Assembly (NCBI RefSeq): GCF_900236475.1
Contig: NZ_LT963352.1
Coordinates: 1,426,001-1,490,000, forward strand
DNA length: 64,000 nucleotides
Source: Streptomyces chartreusis NRRL 3882
GTDB lineage: Bacteria > Actinomycetota > Actinomycetes > Streptomycetales > Streptomycetaceae
Direction: 5' to 3'
Shown here: positions 17,531 to 25,731 of the stretch, piece after piece
Numbering within the stretch: the first letter of the stretch is position 1
How the letters are laid out: the number at the start of each line of letters is the position of its first letter
The notes under the pieces: model-generated
What the model was told of the DNA's origin: nothing
What the model saw: the letters and a program-made list of their open reading frames with translations, nothing else
The model's database searches: none
Translations under genes and position numbers: made by a program

Positions 17531-18316
17531 ATGAGTGCACAGCAGCGCGAGGTGGTCCTGGTGACCGGTGCCACCAGCGGCATCGGCATGGCCATCGCCC
17601 GGCAGTTCGGCCGGCGCGGCGCGAGCCTGTACATCTGCTCGCGTGACGAGGAGCGGCTGAACGCCACACTGAAGACCCTCCGCGACGAGGGAGCCGAGGT
17701 CGACGGCGAGACGTGTGATGTGGCCGAGCCCGAGGACGTGCGCCGGTTCGTCGCGTCGGCGGTACAGCGCTACGGGCCGGTGGACGTACTGGTGAACAAC
17801 GCGGGGCGCAGCGGCGGCGGGGCCACGGCCGAACTCTCCGACGAGCTCTGGTACGACGTGATCAACACCAATCTGAACAGCGTGTTCCTCATGACCAAGG
17901 AAGTGCTGACCAAGGGGGGCATGCTGAAGAAGGAGTCCGGACGGATCATCAACATCGCTTCCACGGGCGGCAAGCAGGGCGTCGTCCACGCAGCCCCGTA
18001 CTCCGCCTCGAAGCACGGAGTCGTCGGGCTCAGCAAGGCGCTCGGCCTGGAGCTGGCCCGCACCGGCATCACGGTCAACGCGGTCTGCCCCGGCTTCGTG
18101 GAGACGCCCATGGCGGAACGCGTGCGGGAGCACTACGCGGCGATCTGGGGGGTCTCGGAGGAGGAGGCCTTCGAGCGCATCACCAACAGGGTGCCGATCG
18201 GCCGGTACGTCACCCCTGAGGAAGTGGCCGCCATGGTCGAGTACCTCACCGGTCCGAGCGCCTCGGCGGTCACGGCCCAGGCCCTGAACGTGTGCGGCGG
18301 GCTGGGCAACTACTGA
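17531..18316 (+). CDS. Polyketide C9 ketoreductase (ActIII-like SDR)
   Basis: 261 residues. TGATSGIG near residue 13, the long IASTGGKQGV(V)HAAPYSASKHGVVG stretch with catalytic S, Y and K, then NAVCPGFVETPMAERVREHY and the C-terminal NVCGGLGNY. These stretches match, from memory of the family, the actinorhodin ketoreductase ActIII that reduces the C9 carbonyl of the nascent chain with NADPH. The ATG at 17531 follows CGGAGGA. Finding the ketoreductase inside the tailoring operon rather than beside the minimal PKS is less usual but known. Confidence 0.92.
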   Translation: MSAQQREVVLVTGATSGIGMAIARQFGRRGASLYICSRDEERLNATLKTLRDEGAEVDGETCDVAEPEDVRRFVASAVQRYGPVDVLVNNAGRSGGGATAELSDELWYDVINTNLNSVFLMTKEVLTKGGMLKKESGRIINIASTGGKQGVVHAAPYSASKHGVVGLSKALGLELARTGITVNAVCPGFVETPMAERVREHYAAIWGVSEEEAFERITNRVPIGRYVTPEEVAAMVEYLTGPSASAVTAQALNVCGGLGNY

Positions 18317-18355
18317 GCCCGACCGCCGGTGAGGCAGCACTGGGAAGGGACCACC

Positions 18356-20272
18356 ATGGCCTTCAGCGGACCGCTCGAACCGATCGACCTGGACGACGAC
18401 GTCCTGGCGGAGTACCTGCGCGAAGCGGATGTACCCGCCCTGTTGCTGACGCTGGTACAGCTCACCGGCGATCTCTCCCTGCTGCCCTCGGGCACGGCGG
18501 GGCGCGGCTGGCTGCACCAGGAGCAGGGCGGGCTGTCACCGGACCGGCAGGACGCCGTGCGGGCCAGGGCCCTGCGGGTGCTGCGCGATCTGCGGGACCG
18601 CCGCTTCCGGGCACCTCCTTCGGCACCGGACCCGGATCTGCTGCACACCGCCAGCTCATGGGTCATGGGCCGTGACACCACGGACCTCATGCCGCTGCTC
18701 AGGGAGCAGGTGCAGCCACCCGGCTCGGACACCGGCGCACCGGACTGGAAGCTCGACGAGACGGCCGCGCGGGACTTCCGGGTGGTCATTGTGGGAGCCG
18801 GACCCAGCGGACTGCTCGCGGCCCACCGGCTGTCCCAGGCGGGGGTTCCGTTCGTGGTGTACGAGAAGAACGCCGAGGTCGGCGGGACGTGGCTGGAGAA
18901 CACCTACCCCGGGTGCCGGGTCGACGTCCCGAGCCATCTCTACACCTTCGCGTGCGCCACCCGGACCGACTGGCCCGAACACTTCTGTACCCAGGAGGAA
19001 CTGCTGGGCTATTTCCGGACGTTCGCCACGGAGTTCGGGCTCTACGAGCACATCCGGTTCCGCAGCGAGGTGACGAGCGCCCAGTGGGACGAACAGCGGC
19101 GGGAGTGGTCCCTGGAGGTGACGACGGACCAGGGCCCGGTGCGGGACCGGGCCCGGGCCGTCATCAGCGCGGTGGGGCAGCTCAACCGGCCGCGGCTGCC
19201 GGACATCCCCGGGCGCGACACCTTCACCGGGCCGGCCTTCCACTCCGCGCGCTGGGACGCGTCGGTGGATCTCGCCGGCCGACGGGTCGCCGTGATCGGC
19301 ACTGGGGCCAGTGCCTTCCAGTTCGTCCCGGAGATCGCCGAGGCGGCGCGCCACCTGCTGGTCTTCCAGCGCACCCCACCGTGGATGCGCCCCAGCCCGG
19401 ACTACGGCAAGCCCCTGTCCGAGGGCGCCCTGTGGCTGTTCCGGCACGTTCCCCACTACGCCATGTGGTACCGCTTCGTGCTGGCGGCTCCCGGACTCCA
19501 GGGGGCGCCCTGGGTCGTCGACCCTCGGTACCCGGTGTCGGAGCGGGCCGTGTCGGCGGAGAACGAGCGGGTCCGAGCGGTGCTGGTCGCCGCCATGGAG
19601 GCCCAGTTGTCGGACGCCCCCGAGCTGCTGCCCCGGGTCATCCCCGGCTATCCCGTGGGCTCCAAGCGGGTGGTCAGGGACAACGGCCGGTGGTTCGCCA
19701 CGCTGAAACGCGACGATGTCACCCTGGTCACCGAGCCCGTCACCGAGATCGACGCGGGCGGGTTGCGCACGGCTGACGGCGCCCGGTACGCGGCGGACGT
19801 CATCGTCTACGGCACCGGTTTCCAGGCCGACCGCTTCCTGGAGCCGATGTCCGTGACGGGCCGGGGCGGAGCCGATCTGCACAAGTCCTGGAACGGCGAC
19901 GCCCGGGCCTATCTCGGCACGACCGTTCCCGGCTTCCCCAACTTCTTCTGCCTCTACGGCCCCAACACCAACCTCGTGGGGCAGGGCAACAGCATCCTGT
20001 TCTTCTCCGAGTGCGCCGTGACCTACGTGATGGACGCGCTGCGGCGCCTCACCGGCCCGGGGCGCCCGTGCATGGAGGTCCGGCAGGACGTGCACGACCG
20101 CTACAACGCCTGGATCGACGAGGCCACCCGCGAACGGGCCTGGGGCTGGACCTCCGTACGCACCTGGTACGTCAACGAGCACGGCCGTTCGCCGCAGAAC
20201 TGGCCGTTCTCCGCGCTCGAGTACTGGCAGCGCACCCGTGCCGTCGATCCGGGCGACTACCTCATGGAATGA
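18356..20272 (+). CDS. Class A Baeyer-Villiger monooxygenase with N-terminal extension (HAPMO-like)
   Basis: 638 residues. An N-terminal region of about 140 residues without cofactor motif is followed by the FAD site GAGPSG (147-152), the Baeyer-Villiger fingerprint FTGPAFHSARW (290-300) and the NADPH site GTGASA (315-320). The N-terminal extension and total length match the 4-hydroxyacetophenone monooxygenase subgroup. It inserts oxygen next to a ketone to make an ester or lactone. The hydrolase gene begins 32 bases later, a natural partner to open the ester. ATG 18356 was chosen with AAGGGA ahead. Confidence 0.9.
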   Translation: MAFSGPLEPIDLDDDVLAEYLREADVPALLLTLVQLTGDLSLLPSGTAGRGWLHQEQGGLSPDRQDAVRARALRVLRDLRDRRFRAPPSAPDPDLLHTASSWVMGRDTTDLMPLLREQVQPPGSDTGAPDWKLDETAARDFRVVIVGAGPSGLLAAHRLSQAGVPFVVYEKNAEVGGTWLENTYPGCRVDVPSHLYTFACATRTDWPEHFCTQEELLGYFRTFATEFGLYEHIRFRSEVTSAQWDEQRREWSLEVTTDQGPVRDRARAVISAVGQLNRPRLPDIPGRDTFTGPAFHSARWDASVDLAGRRVAVIGTGASAFQFVPEIAEAARHLLVFQRTPPWMRPSPDYGKPLSEGALWLFRHVPHYAMWYRFVLAAPGLQGAPWVVDPRYPVSERAVSAENERVRAVLVAAMEAQLSDAPELLPRVIPGYPVGSKRVVRDNGRWFATLKRDDVTLVTEPVTEIDAGGLRTADGARYAADVIVYGTGFQADRFLEPMSVTGRGGADLHKSWNGDARAYLGTTVPGFPNFFCLYGPNTNLVGQGNSILFFSECAVTYVMDALRRLTGPGRPCMEVRQDVHDRYNAWIDEATRERAWGWTSVRTWYVNEHGRSPQNWPFSALEYWQRTRAVDPGDYLME

Positions 20273-20304
20273 GCGTCTCACCACCCCGTCCCAGGAGCGT
20301 CTTG

Positions 20305-21315
20305 ATGTCTGCCCCCACTACTCGCCGGAACTCGGTCGAGACCGGGCCGCCACCGCCGTTCGATCCCGAGCTGGCGGCCGAACTGCCCTCGCTGACCGCG
20401 TCGGTGCCGTCCTCGATCACCAGCGACATGATCCCCGAGCTGCGCAGGCGCAGTCCCCGGGGACCCACGGACGAGGAGCTGTGCCGTCACGGAGCGTTCA
20501 CCGTCGAGGAGCGATCGGCCCCCGGACCGCCCGGGGCTCCCCCGGTCCCGCTGCTCGTCTGCCGTCCCACCCGGGCCGCTGCCGCCACCGCGGCGGTCTA
20601 CTACATCCACGGCGGCGGGATGTTCTTCGGTGACAACCGCTCCGGACTGGCGGACATCATGGACTGGGCCGGGGAGTTGGCGCTCTCGGTCGTCTCGGTG
20701 GAGTACCGGCTGGCGCCGGAGACACCCCACCCCGGTCCGGTCGAGGACTGCTACGCCGGTCTGCTCTGGACGGTGGCGCGCGCGGACGACCTGGGCATCG
20801 ATCCGGACCGGCTCGTACTGGCCGGGCGCAGCGCCGGCGGCGGTCTGGCCGCCGCGGTCGCCCTGCTGGCCCGTGACCGCGGTGGCCCTCGGCCGGCCGG
20901 ACAGCTGCTGGTCAGCCCCATGCTCGACGACCGCAACGACAGTGTCTCCGGGTGGCAGATGTCGGGCCGTGGGGTCTGGGACCGGGCCAGCAACGAAACC
21001 GGCTGGGCGGCCCTGCTCGGCCCGGCCCGCGGCGGTCCGGACGTGCCGTACTCCGCCGCGCCGGCCCGGGCCACCGTCCTGTCGGACCTGCCAGCGGCGT
21101 ACCTCGACGTCGGTTCGGCGGAGACCTTCCGTGACGAGAGCATCGCCTACGCGGACCGTCTCTGGCGGGCGGGTGGGCAGGCTGAGCTGCATGTGTGGCC
21201 GGGGGCCTTCCACAACTTCGACGCCCTCGTCCCCCGGGCCCGAATCTCGCGGGAGGCCCGGAGGGCACGCCTGGGCTGGCTGCGGCGGCTCCTCGGCGCA
21301 CAAGGCCGCGCATAA
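20305..21315 (+). CDS. Alpha/beta hydrolase, hormone-sensitive-lipase family
   Basis: 336 residues with the oxyanion motif HGGG near residue 105, the nucleophile serine in GRSAGG, and a late FHNFD supplying the catalytic histidine; together these mark the HSL/arylacetamide-hydrolase family (carboxylesterases). The order directly after the Baeyer-Villiger enzyme suggests hydrolysis of the ester or lactone it forms. An in-frame ATG at 20269 overlaps the upstream stop, but ATG 20305 has AGGAG seven bases ahead. Last gene of the tailoring run, followed by a strong hairpin. Confidence 0.85.
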   Translation: MSAPTTRRNSVETGPPPPFDPELAAELPSLTASVPSSITSDMIPELRRRSPRGPTDEELCRHGAFTVEERSAPGPPGAPPVPLLVCRPTRAAAATAAVYYIHGGGMFFGDNRSGLADIMDWAGELALSVVSVEYRLAPETPHPGPVEDCYAGLLWTVARADDLGIDPDRLVLAGRSAGGGLAAAVALLARDRGGPRPAGQLLVSPMLDDRNDSVSGWQMSGRGVWDRASNETGWAALLGPARGGPDVPYSAAPARATVLSDLPAAYLDVGSAETFRDESIAYADRLWRAGGQAELHVWPGAFHNFDALVPRARISREARRARLGWLRRLLGAQGRA

Positions 21316-21337
21316 GGGCCGGTGCGGGCATGAACGA

Positions 21338-21366
21338 GCCCCGGTGGATCGTCGATCCACCGGGGC
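21338..21366. terminator. Perfect hairpin terminator, bidirectional position
   Basis: A 13-bp perfect stem (21338-21350 with 21354-21366) around a three-base loop, lying between the ends of convergent genes at 21315 and 21412. There is no U-tract, as is common in Streptomyces. Confidence 0.85.
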
Positions 21367-21411
21367 GTCCGCGGTTCCCGCCGGCCGGCTCGTGGCCGGG
21401 TTCTCCTGCGC

Positions 21412-21867
21412 TCAGCCGGCGGCGGCCCTGTCCGGTGCCCGTACGTGGTCGTGCCCGACCACCCGGGACCTTGTCCTGAGACGTCCGTTCTCGTAGGCGA
21501 GGACGTCACTCACCACACAGCTCGGCGCGATCTCCGGAATCCGCTCGCCCTCGGTGGTGACGACCAGCGCGTACATGGTGGTCTCGATGGTTCCGTCCCC
21601 TTTGTCCACCACCCCCAGCATGTTGAACCAATGACGTCGCTGTACCCGGCGGCCCTCGAAGCGCCTGTGGAACTCCTCGAGTTCCCTGACGATCCCCGCG
21701 GGAGTACGGGCCGCCGGCCGGCCAGGAGTATGAGTGAATTCTCCGTCAGGCGTGAACGTCGATGCATACCCCTCGAAGTCTCCGTCGTCCAGCATCCTCA
21801 TTTGCTCCGCGTAGAACTGCTGGACAGTCACGTACAGGTCGGTGAAGCTCTGTCCGGATTCCATGCT
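21412..21867 (-). CDS. SnoaL-like / NTF2-fold protein (ActVI-A-like)
   Basis: About 151 residues of the NTF2-like cone fold: FTDLYVTVQQFYAEQMRMLDDGD at the start, then GYASTFTPDGEFTHTPG and HWFNMLG, with a charged C-terminus. Relatives in aromatic polyketide clusters act as ring cyclases or as oxygenase/dehydratase-like accessory proteins. The frame extends to 21912; ATG 21867 matches the expected beginning better, but neither start has a good ribosome site. It lies downstream of the response-regulator gene on the same strand and may be co-transcribed with it. Confidence 0.75.
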   Translation of the reverse strand, partial: SMESGQSFTDLYVTVQQFYAEQMRMLDDGDFEGYASTFTPDGEFTHTPGRPAARTPAGIVRELEEFHRRFEGRRVQRRHWFNMLGVVDKGDGTIETTMYALVVTTEGERIPEIAPSCVVSDVLAYENGRLRTRSRVVGHDHVRAPDRAAAG

Positions 21868-21939
21868 CTGCAGGATGTGCGGTGTTCCTAGAGGGCCACT
21901 CAAGGAACGCATGCGGCACCCACGACCGCGCGCGGAGGG

Positions 21940-22653
21940 TCACGAGGGAGGGGCGACGAACCGGAAGCCCACACCACGGACGGTCTCGACCCAGTCGCGG
22001 TGGCCCAGCTTTCTGCGCAGGGCGGCGATATGGGAGTCAAGGGTCCGGGACCTGCCCACCCATTGTTCGGCCCACACCGTTTCGCCGATGTACTGACGGG
22101 TGAAGACCCGGCCGGGTGAGGAAGCCAGCAGAACCAGGAGTTCGAATTCCTTGCGCGTCAGACTCACCGGGGCGCCCCCCACCGACACGACGTGTTGCCG
22201 CAGGTCCACCAGCAGCGGTCCGTGCCGCAGGACCTCGTTCTGCATGGTCGGTATCTGGTCGTCCCTGGCGGCGCCCGCCGTTCCGGGTCGGGCGACCTGT
22301 TGTGAGGTGCGGCGCAGCACCGCCGTCATTCTCGCCAGCAGTTCGTGGAGCCGGTAGGGCTTCACGACGTAGTCGTCCGCGCCCAGTCTCAGGCACAGCA
22401 CCTGGTCGAACGAGTCGGAGCGACCGGTCACGGCGATGATCGGGACGTGGGTGCGGTCGTGGAGCCGGCGGCACAGTTCGAGGCCGTCGATGTCCGGCAG
22501 GTTCAGATCGAGGAGAATGATGTCCGCGGTGTCGGCATCACGCAGCGCTTCCAGGCCCAGCGCGAGATGCCGGACACTCCAGCCGTGTTCCTCCAGCCCT
22601 TCCGTCAGCGCTTCGGCAACGGCTAAGTCGTCTTCCACCAGAAGAGCCTTCAC
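21940..22653 (-). CDS. OmpR-type response regulator
   Basis: 237 residues. Receiver domain 1-115 with acidic pair E7/D8, phospho-acceptor D49 in LLDLNLPD and K98 in VKPY; a linker of about 30 residues; then a winged-helix DNA-binding domain ending in LRRKLG...VETVRGVGFRF. It is divergent from a sensor kinase at 23181, its probable partner. Leucine codon 10 is TTA, so production should depend on bldA; this would make it the pathway-level switch. A pathway role is inferred from location. Confidence 0.92.
   Translation of the reverse strand: MKALLVEDDLAVAEALTEGLEEHGWSVRHLALGLEALRDADTADIILLDLNLPDIDGLELCRRLHDRTHVPIIAVTGRSDSFDQVLCLRLGADDYVVKPYRLHELLARMTAVLRRTSQQVARPGTAGAARDDQIPTMQNEVLRHGPLLVDLRQHVVSVGGAPVSLTRKEFELLVLLASSPGRVFTRQYIGETVWAEQWVGRSRTLDSHIAALRRKLGHRDWVETVRGVGFRFVAPPS
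22624..22626 (-). promoter_or_regulatory. TTA (bldA-type) codon 10 in response regulator
   Basis: In-frame TTA for L10, directly after the acidic pair of the receiver domain. Confidence 0.85.
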
Positions 22654-23180
22654 TCACAAACCCCGTTCGGTGACTCGTGTACATCGGTCAGGCCCCCCTC
22701 TGTTACCGCCATCCATAGTGCCCTCCGCCCGCTCCTCGGTACACAACGGGCTCCACCCGTAAGCGGAGCCTTTTCCGGATTGGCGGCCTTTTGCCATGGC
22801 AAGACGCCGACAACTGTCCGAAACACGTCGTGTCCCGAGGAACTCCCCACTCCCTGACCGTGGCGGTGTTCGTAACGGTGTGTGTGCCGGCCTGGTTGCT
22901 CGTTTACATTCGGATGAGCGAGACATCGGACGACTCGTCGCTGGAGGAGGCCACCGAGTCGTCCGCCGAGGGTGCCGAGTGGCGTCGGTGACCGGATACG
23001 GGGAAGGGGGACCGTACGGGTACTGCCGACTGGGGACGTGGAAGTCGGCCTGGCTGCGCGGCCGGGCACCGCGGCGAGCCGCCGGCGGCAGCTCGGGCGT
23101 GCTGACGTTCTCACCGCCATCCTCGGTGTCGGCGATCGGTTCGGTGGCTGAGGGAAGCCGCTAAGGAAACGGAGGCTTCA
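22654..23180. promoter_or_regulatory. Divergent intergenic region, response regulator / sensor kinase
   Basis: A 527-base stretch between the two-component genes, the longest without a confident gene. It has patches of lower GC near the response regulator, where its promoter should lie. It holds one candidate small membrane-protein ORF (22860-22991); otherwise I see no convincing feature. Confidence 0.5.
22860..22991 (+). CDS. Candidate small membrane protein (43 aa)
   Basis: A GTG-started ORF whose first 17 residues are almost all hydrophobic (VAVFVTVCVPAWLLVYI), then an acidic, serine-rich tail ending EWRR. The pattern is that of a single-span membrane microprotein. There is no good Shine-Dalgarno, only AGGA about 15 bases ahead, and the frame opens earlier at 22791. 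Its position ahead of the sensor kinase would suit a kinase-associated peptide, but chance cannot be excluded. Confidence 0.3.
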   Translation: MAVFVTVCVPAWLLVYIRMSETSDDSSLEEATESSAEGAEWRR

Positions 23181-24725
23181 GTGCGCGCCAGAGTACTCAC
23201 GGCCCTGCTCGCCTTCGCGGTACTCGCCCTCGCCGGCTTCACCGTGCCGCTCCTGACCCTCACCGCATCCGAACGCACTCAGCAACTGACAGTGGCGCGC
23301 TCCGGCACCCTGGACCGTTTCGCCACGCTGACCGACCAGGCCGAGCGCACCGGCGACACCAGGGCGCTCGTCGCCGAGGCCACGCGCTACACCCAGCTCT
23401 ACGGGGAGGCCGTCGTGATCGTCGACGCCCATCGGGCGCCGGTGGCGCAGACCGGCGGCATGCGGGCGTCCGACCCCGTGGTGGGCCGGCTGGTGGACGC
23501 GGCACTGCGCAATCAGCCCGTGTCCCCCACGAGCACGCTGCGCCCGTGGAATCGGGACGACCGGCTGTTCGCCCGGCCTGCGGGCAGCGGGACACGGGTG
23601 ACCGGCGCCGTCGTCCTGCGTGCCTCGGTGGACGCCGCCGCTCATGACATCTCCGTCCGCTGGGGCCTCATCCTCCTGGGCACGGGCCTGGTCGCCGTGG
23701 CCTGCGTCGTGCTCGCGCTGGCCGCGACCCGCTGGGTGGTGCGTCCATTGCACCGCCTCGACCGCGCGGTCGGTGAACTCGCCGCGGGCCTCCCGCCACG
23801 GCAGACCCAGGTCGGCGGGCCGCCCGAACTGCGCAAGCTGGTCACCGGCTTCAACCGCATGGCCGACACCGTCACGGCCGCCCTGGATCAGCAGCGGCGT
23901 CTGGTGGCCGACACGTCGCACCAGCTGCGCAATCCTCTGACGGCTCTGCGACTGCGGGTCGATTCGCTCGGGTCACGGCTGCCCCCCTCCGCCTCCCGCA
24001 CCTACTCGGGGGTGACCAGCGAACTGGAGCGCATGGAGCGGCTCCTCGACGATCTGCTCGCTCTCGCCACCGCGGAGCAGCGGGCCGGGGAGCTGACCGT
24101 CAACGGCAGGCGGAGAGACGAGCGCTGTGACGCGGCCGCGGTCGCCTCGGACCGGGTCCAGCTGTGGCGGCCGGTGGCCGACCAGGGCGGCGTGTCGCTC
24201 CGGGCGCACGACTCGCCGATCGCCATGGCGGCCTGCACGGAGACGGAGCTGGCCCAGGTGGTCGATGTCCTGGTGGACAACGCGCTCAAGTACGCCGGCC
24301 CGGGGTCCGAGGTCGTGGTCGACGCCGCCTGCGAAGGCCCCTGGGCGGTGCTGGAGGTCCAGGACAACGGCCCGGGTCTGACGAAGGAGGAGCTCGCCCA
24401 CCTCGGTGACCGCTTCTGGCGGAGCGGCCGGCACCGCACGGTGCGCGGCAGCGGTCTGGGGCTGGCCATCGTCGAGCGGATCGCCGCTGGACGGGGCGGA
24501 CGGCTCGACTTCCGTGCGGTCTCCCCCCACGGGTTGAGCGTGCGGGTCTTCCTGCCGCGGGCCCCGGCAGGGACCCGCTTGGGGGACGGCCCGGGCAATG
24601 CCCCGTGCACGTCGTGCGGTCCCCCGCCCGAGGACACGAGGCTCACGGCCGGGGTGCCGTGCGCTCGCCACCGGCCGTCGGTGATGTTTCCGGGCCCGGA
24701 CCAGGTGGGGGGTCGGGTGGGTTGA
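23181..24725 (+). CDS. Membrane sensor histidine kinase
   Basis: 514 residues. First membrane helix about 5-27, an extracellular sensor region of about 130 residues, second helix about 161-183, HAMP linker with a WVVRPLHRLDRAV start, phospho-acceptor H247 in ADTSHQLRNPL, N-box LVDNALKYA, and G-boxes DNGPGL and GSGLGLAIV. After the ATPase domain there is an unusual tail of about 50 residues containing several cysteines and prolines. The GTG start follows GGAGG. It ends two bases before the TAXI receptor gene, implying that the receptor feeds signals to this kinase; partner regulator at 21940. Confidence 0.92.
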   Translation: MRARVLTALLAFAVLALAGFTVPLLTLTASERTQQLTVARSGTLDRFATLTDQAERTGDTRALVAEATRYTQLYGEAVVIVDAHRAPVAQTGGMRASDPVVGRLVDAALRNQPVSPTSTLRPWNRDDRLFARPAGSGTRVTGAVVLRASVDAAAHDISVRWGLILLGTGLVAVACVVLALAATRWVVRPLHRLDRAVGELAAGLPPRQTQVGGPPELRKLVTGFNRMADTVTAALDQQRRLVADTSHQLRNPLTALRLRVDSLGSRLPPSASRTYSGVTSELERMERLLDDLLALATAEQRAGELTVNGRRRDERCDAAAVASDRVQLWRPVADQGGVSLRAHDSPIAMAACTETELAQVVDVLVDNALKYAGPGSEVVVDAACEGPWAVLEVQDNGPGLTKEELAHLGDRFWRSGRHRTVRGSGLGLAIVERIAAGRGGRLDFRAVSPHGLSVRVFLPRAPAGTRLGDGPGNAPCTSCGPPPEDTRLTAGVPCARHRPSVMFPGPDQVGGRVG

Positions 24726-24727
24726 CC

Positions 24728-25714
24728 GTGATCCGTCGCAGGCCCCTGCTGCGATTCGGCCTGGCCGCCGTGTCCACCGGTGGGCTGCTGAGCGGTCTCA
24801 CCGCGGACGAGCCGCACCTGGGCACGGACCGGGCGGGCGTCCTGCGCATCGCGTCCGGCGAACCGAGCGGGTTCTACGCGGCGTTCAGCCGTCTCCTCGC
24901 CGCCGAGTGCGCCGAGGCCGTTCCGCCCATGATCTGTCGCCCCGTGTTCACCGAGGCCAGCGTGGCCAATGTGGGACTGCTGGGCACCGGACGTGCCGAA
25001 CTGGCGATAGCTCTGGCCCACACGGCAGCGGCCGCGATGGCGGGCAACGCGCCCTTCCACGGGCGCACGCCGCTGCGCGCGCTGGGCCGGGTCTACGAGA
25101 ACTACCTGCAACTGGCCGTACGCGCGGACTCGGGCATCCGCAGTCTTCCGGAACTGGCCGGGAGGACCGTCTCGCTCGGAGCCCCGGAATCAGGCGGGGC
25201 GGCACTCGGCGGGCAGTTGCTGCGCGCGGCCGGCCTGACGCCGGGGAAGGACGTACGGGTCGTCCATCTGTTGATGCCAGAGGCGGCGCGTGCCCTGCGC
25301 AGCGGCACGATCGACGGCCTGCTCGTGGCGGGAGGCGTGCCCCTGCCGCTGCTGTCGGGGCTGGACACCCGGCCCGGCTTCCGGCTGCTCCCGCTGGCGG
25401 ACCTGCTCCCCGGGCTGCGCGCCCTGGGCGGACCGGACGACGACTGGCTGGAGGAAGTGACCGTGCCGTCGGACGCCTACCAGGGAACGGCCGGTGTCGC
25501 CACGATCGGTGTGGCCAATCTCCTTCTGTGCCGTCCCGATCTCCCCGACGCAGTGGCCGCGGCGGTCACCAGGCTCCTGGTTCTCCGCGCCGACCGCCTG
25601 GTCCCCGAGGAGTCGGTTGGCACACAGTTCCTCGACGCGCCGAGCCTCATCGCCACCGGCGCCGTTCCGCTGCATCCCGGTGCGGTCGCCGCCTACCGGG
25701 AAGTGCACGGCTGA
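24728..25714 (+). CDS. TAXI-family solute-binding protein (orphan TRAP-type receptor)
   Basis: 328 residues. The N-terminus IRRRPLLRFGLAAVSTGGLL looks like a twin-arginine or ordinary signal with no lipobox cysteine. The mature part begins with LRIASGEPSGFYAAFS, the TAXI-receptor pattern, and continues with the SLPELAGRTVSLGAPESGG segment of such binding proteins. No TRAP membrane subunits are present, so transport is unlikely; fused or neighbouring receptor-kinase pairs of this sort are best read as a sensory module. GTG 24728 starts two bases after the kinase stop. Confidence 0.85.
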   Translation: MIRRRPLLRFGLAAVSTGGLLSGLTADEPHLGTDRAGVLRIASGEPSGFYAAFSRLLAAECAEAVPPMICRPVFTEASVANVGLLGTGRAELAIALAHTAAAAMAGNAPFHGRTPLRALGRVYENYLQLAVRADSGIRSLPELAGRTVSLGAPESGGAALGGQLLRAAGLTPGKDVRVVHLLMPEAARALRSGTIDGLLVAGGVPLPLLSGLDTRPGFRLLPLADLLPGLRALGGPDDDWLEEVTVPSDAYQGTAGVATIGVANLLLCRPDLPDAVAAAVTRLLVLRADRLVPEESVGTQFLDAPSLIATGAVPLHPGAVAAYREVHG

Positions 25715-25731
25715 GTTCCGGGCTGCGGACG

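Noticed and set aside
22650..23120. Minus-strand frames in the response-regulator/kinase gap
   Set aside because: Composition is not protein-like, no ribosome site, and they would overlap the regulator promoter.
24728..25714. TAXI protein as part of a TRAP transporter
   Set aside because: No membrane-subunit genes in either direction; it is coupled to a sensor kinase instead.
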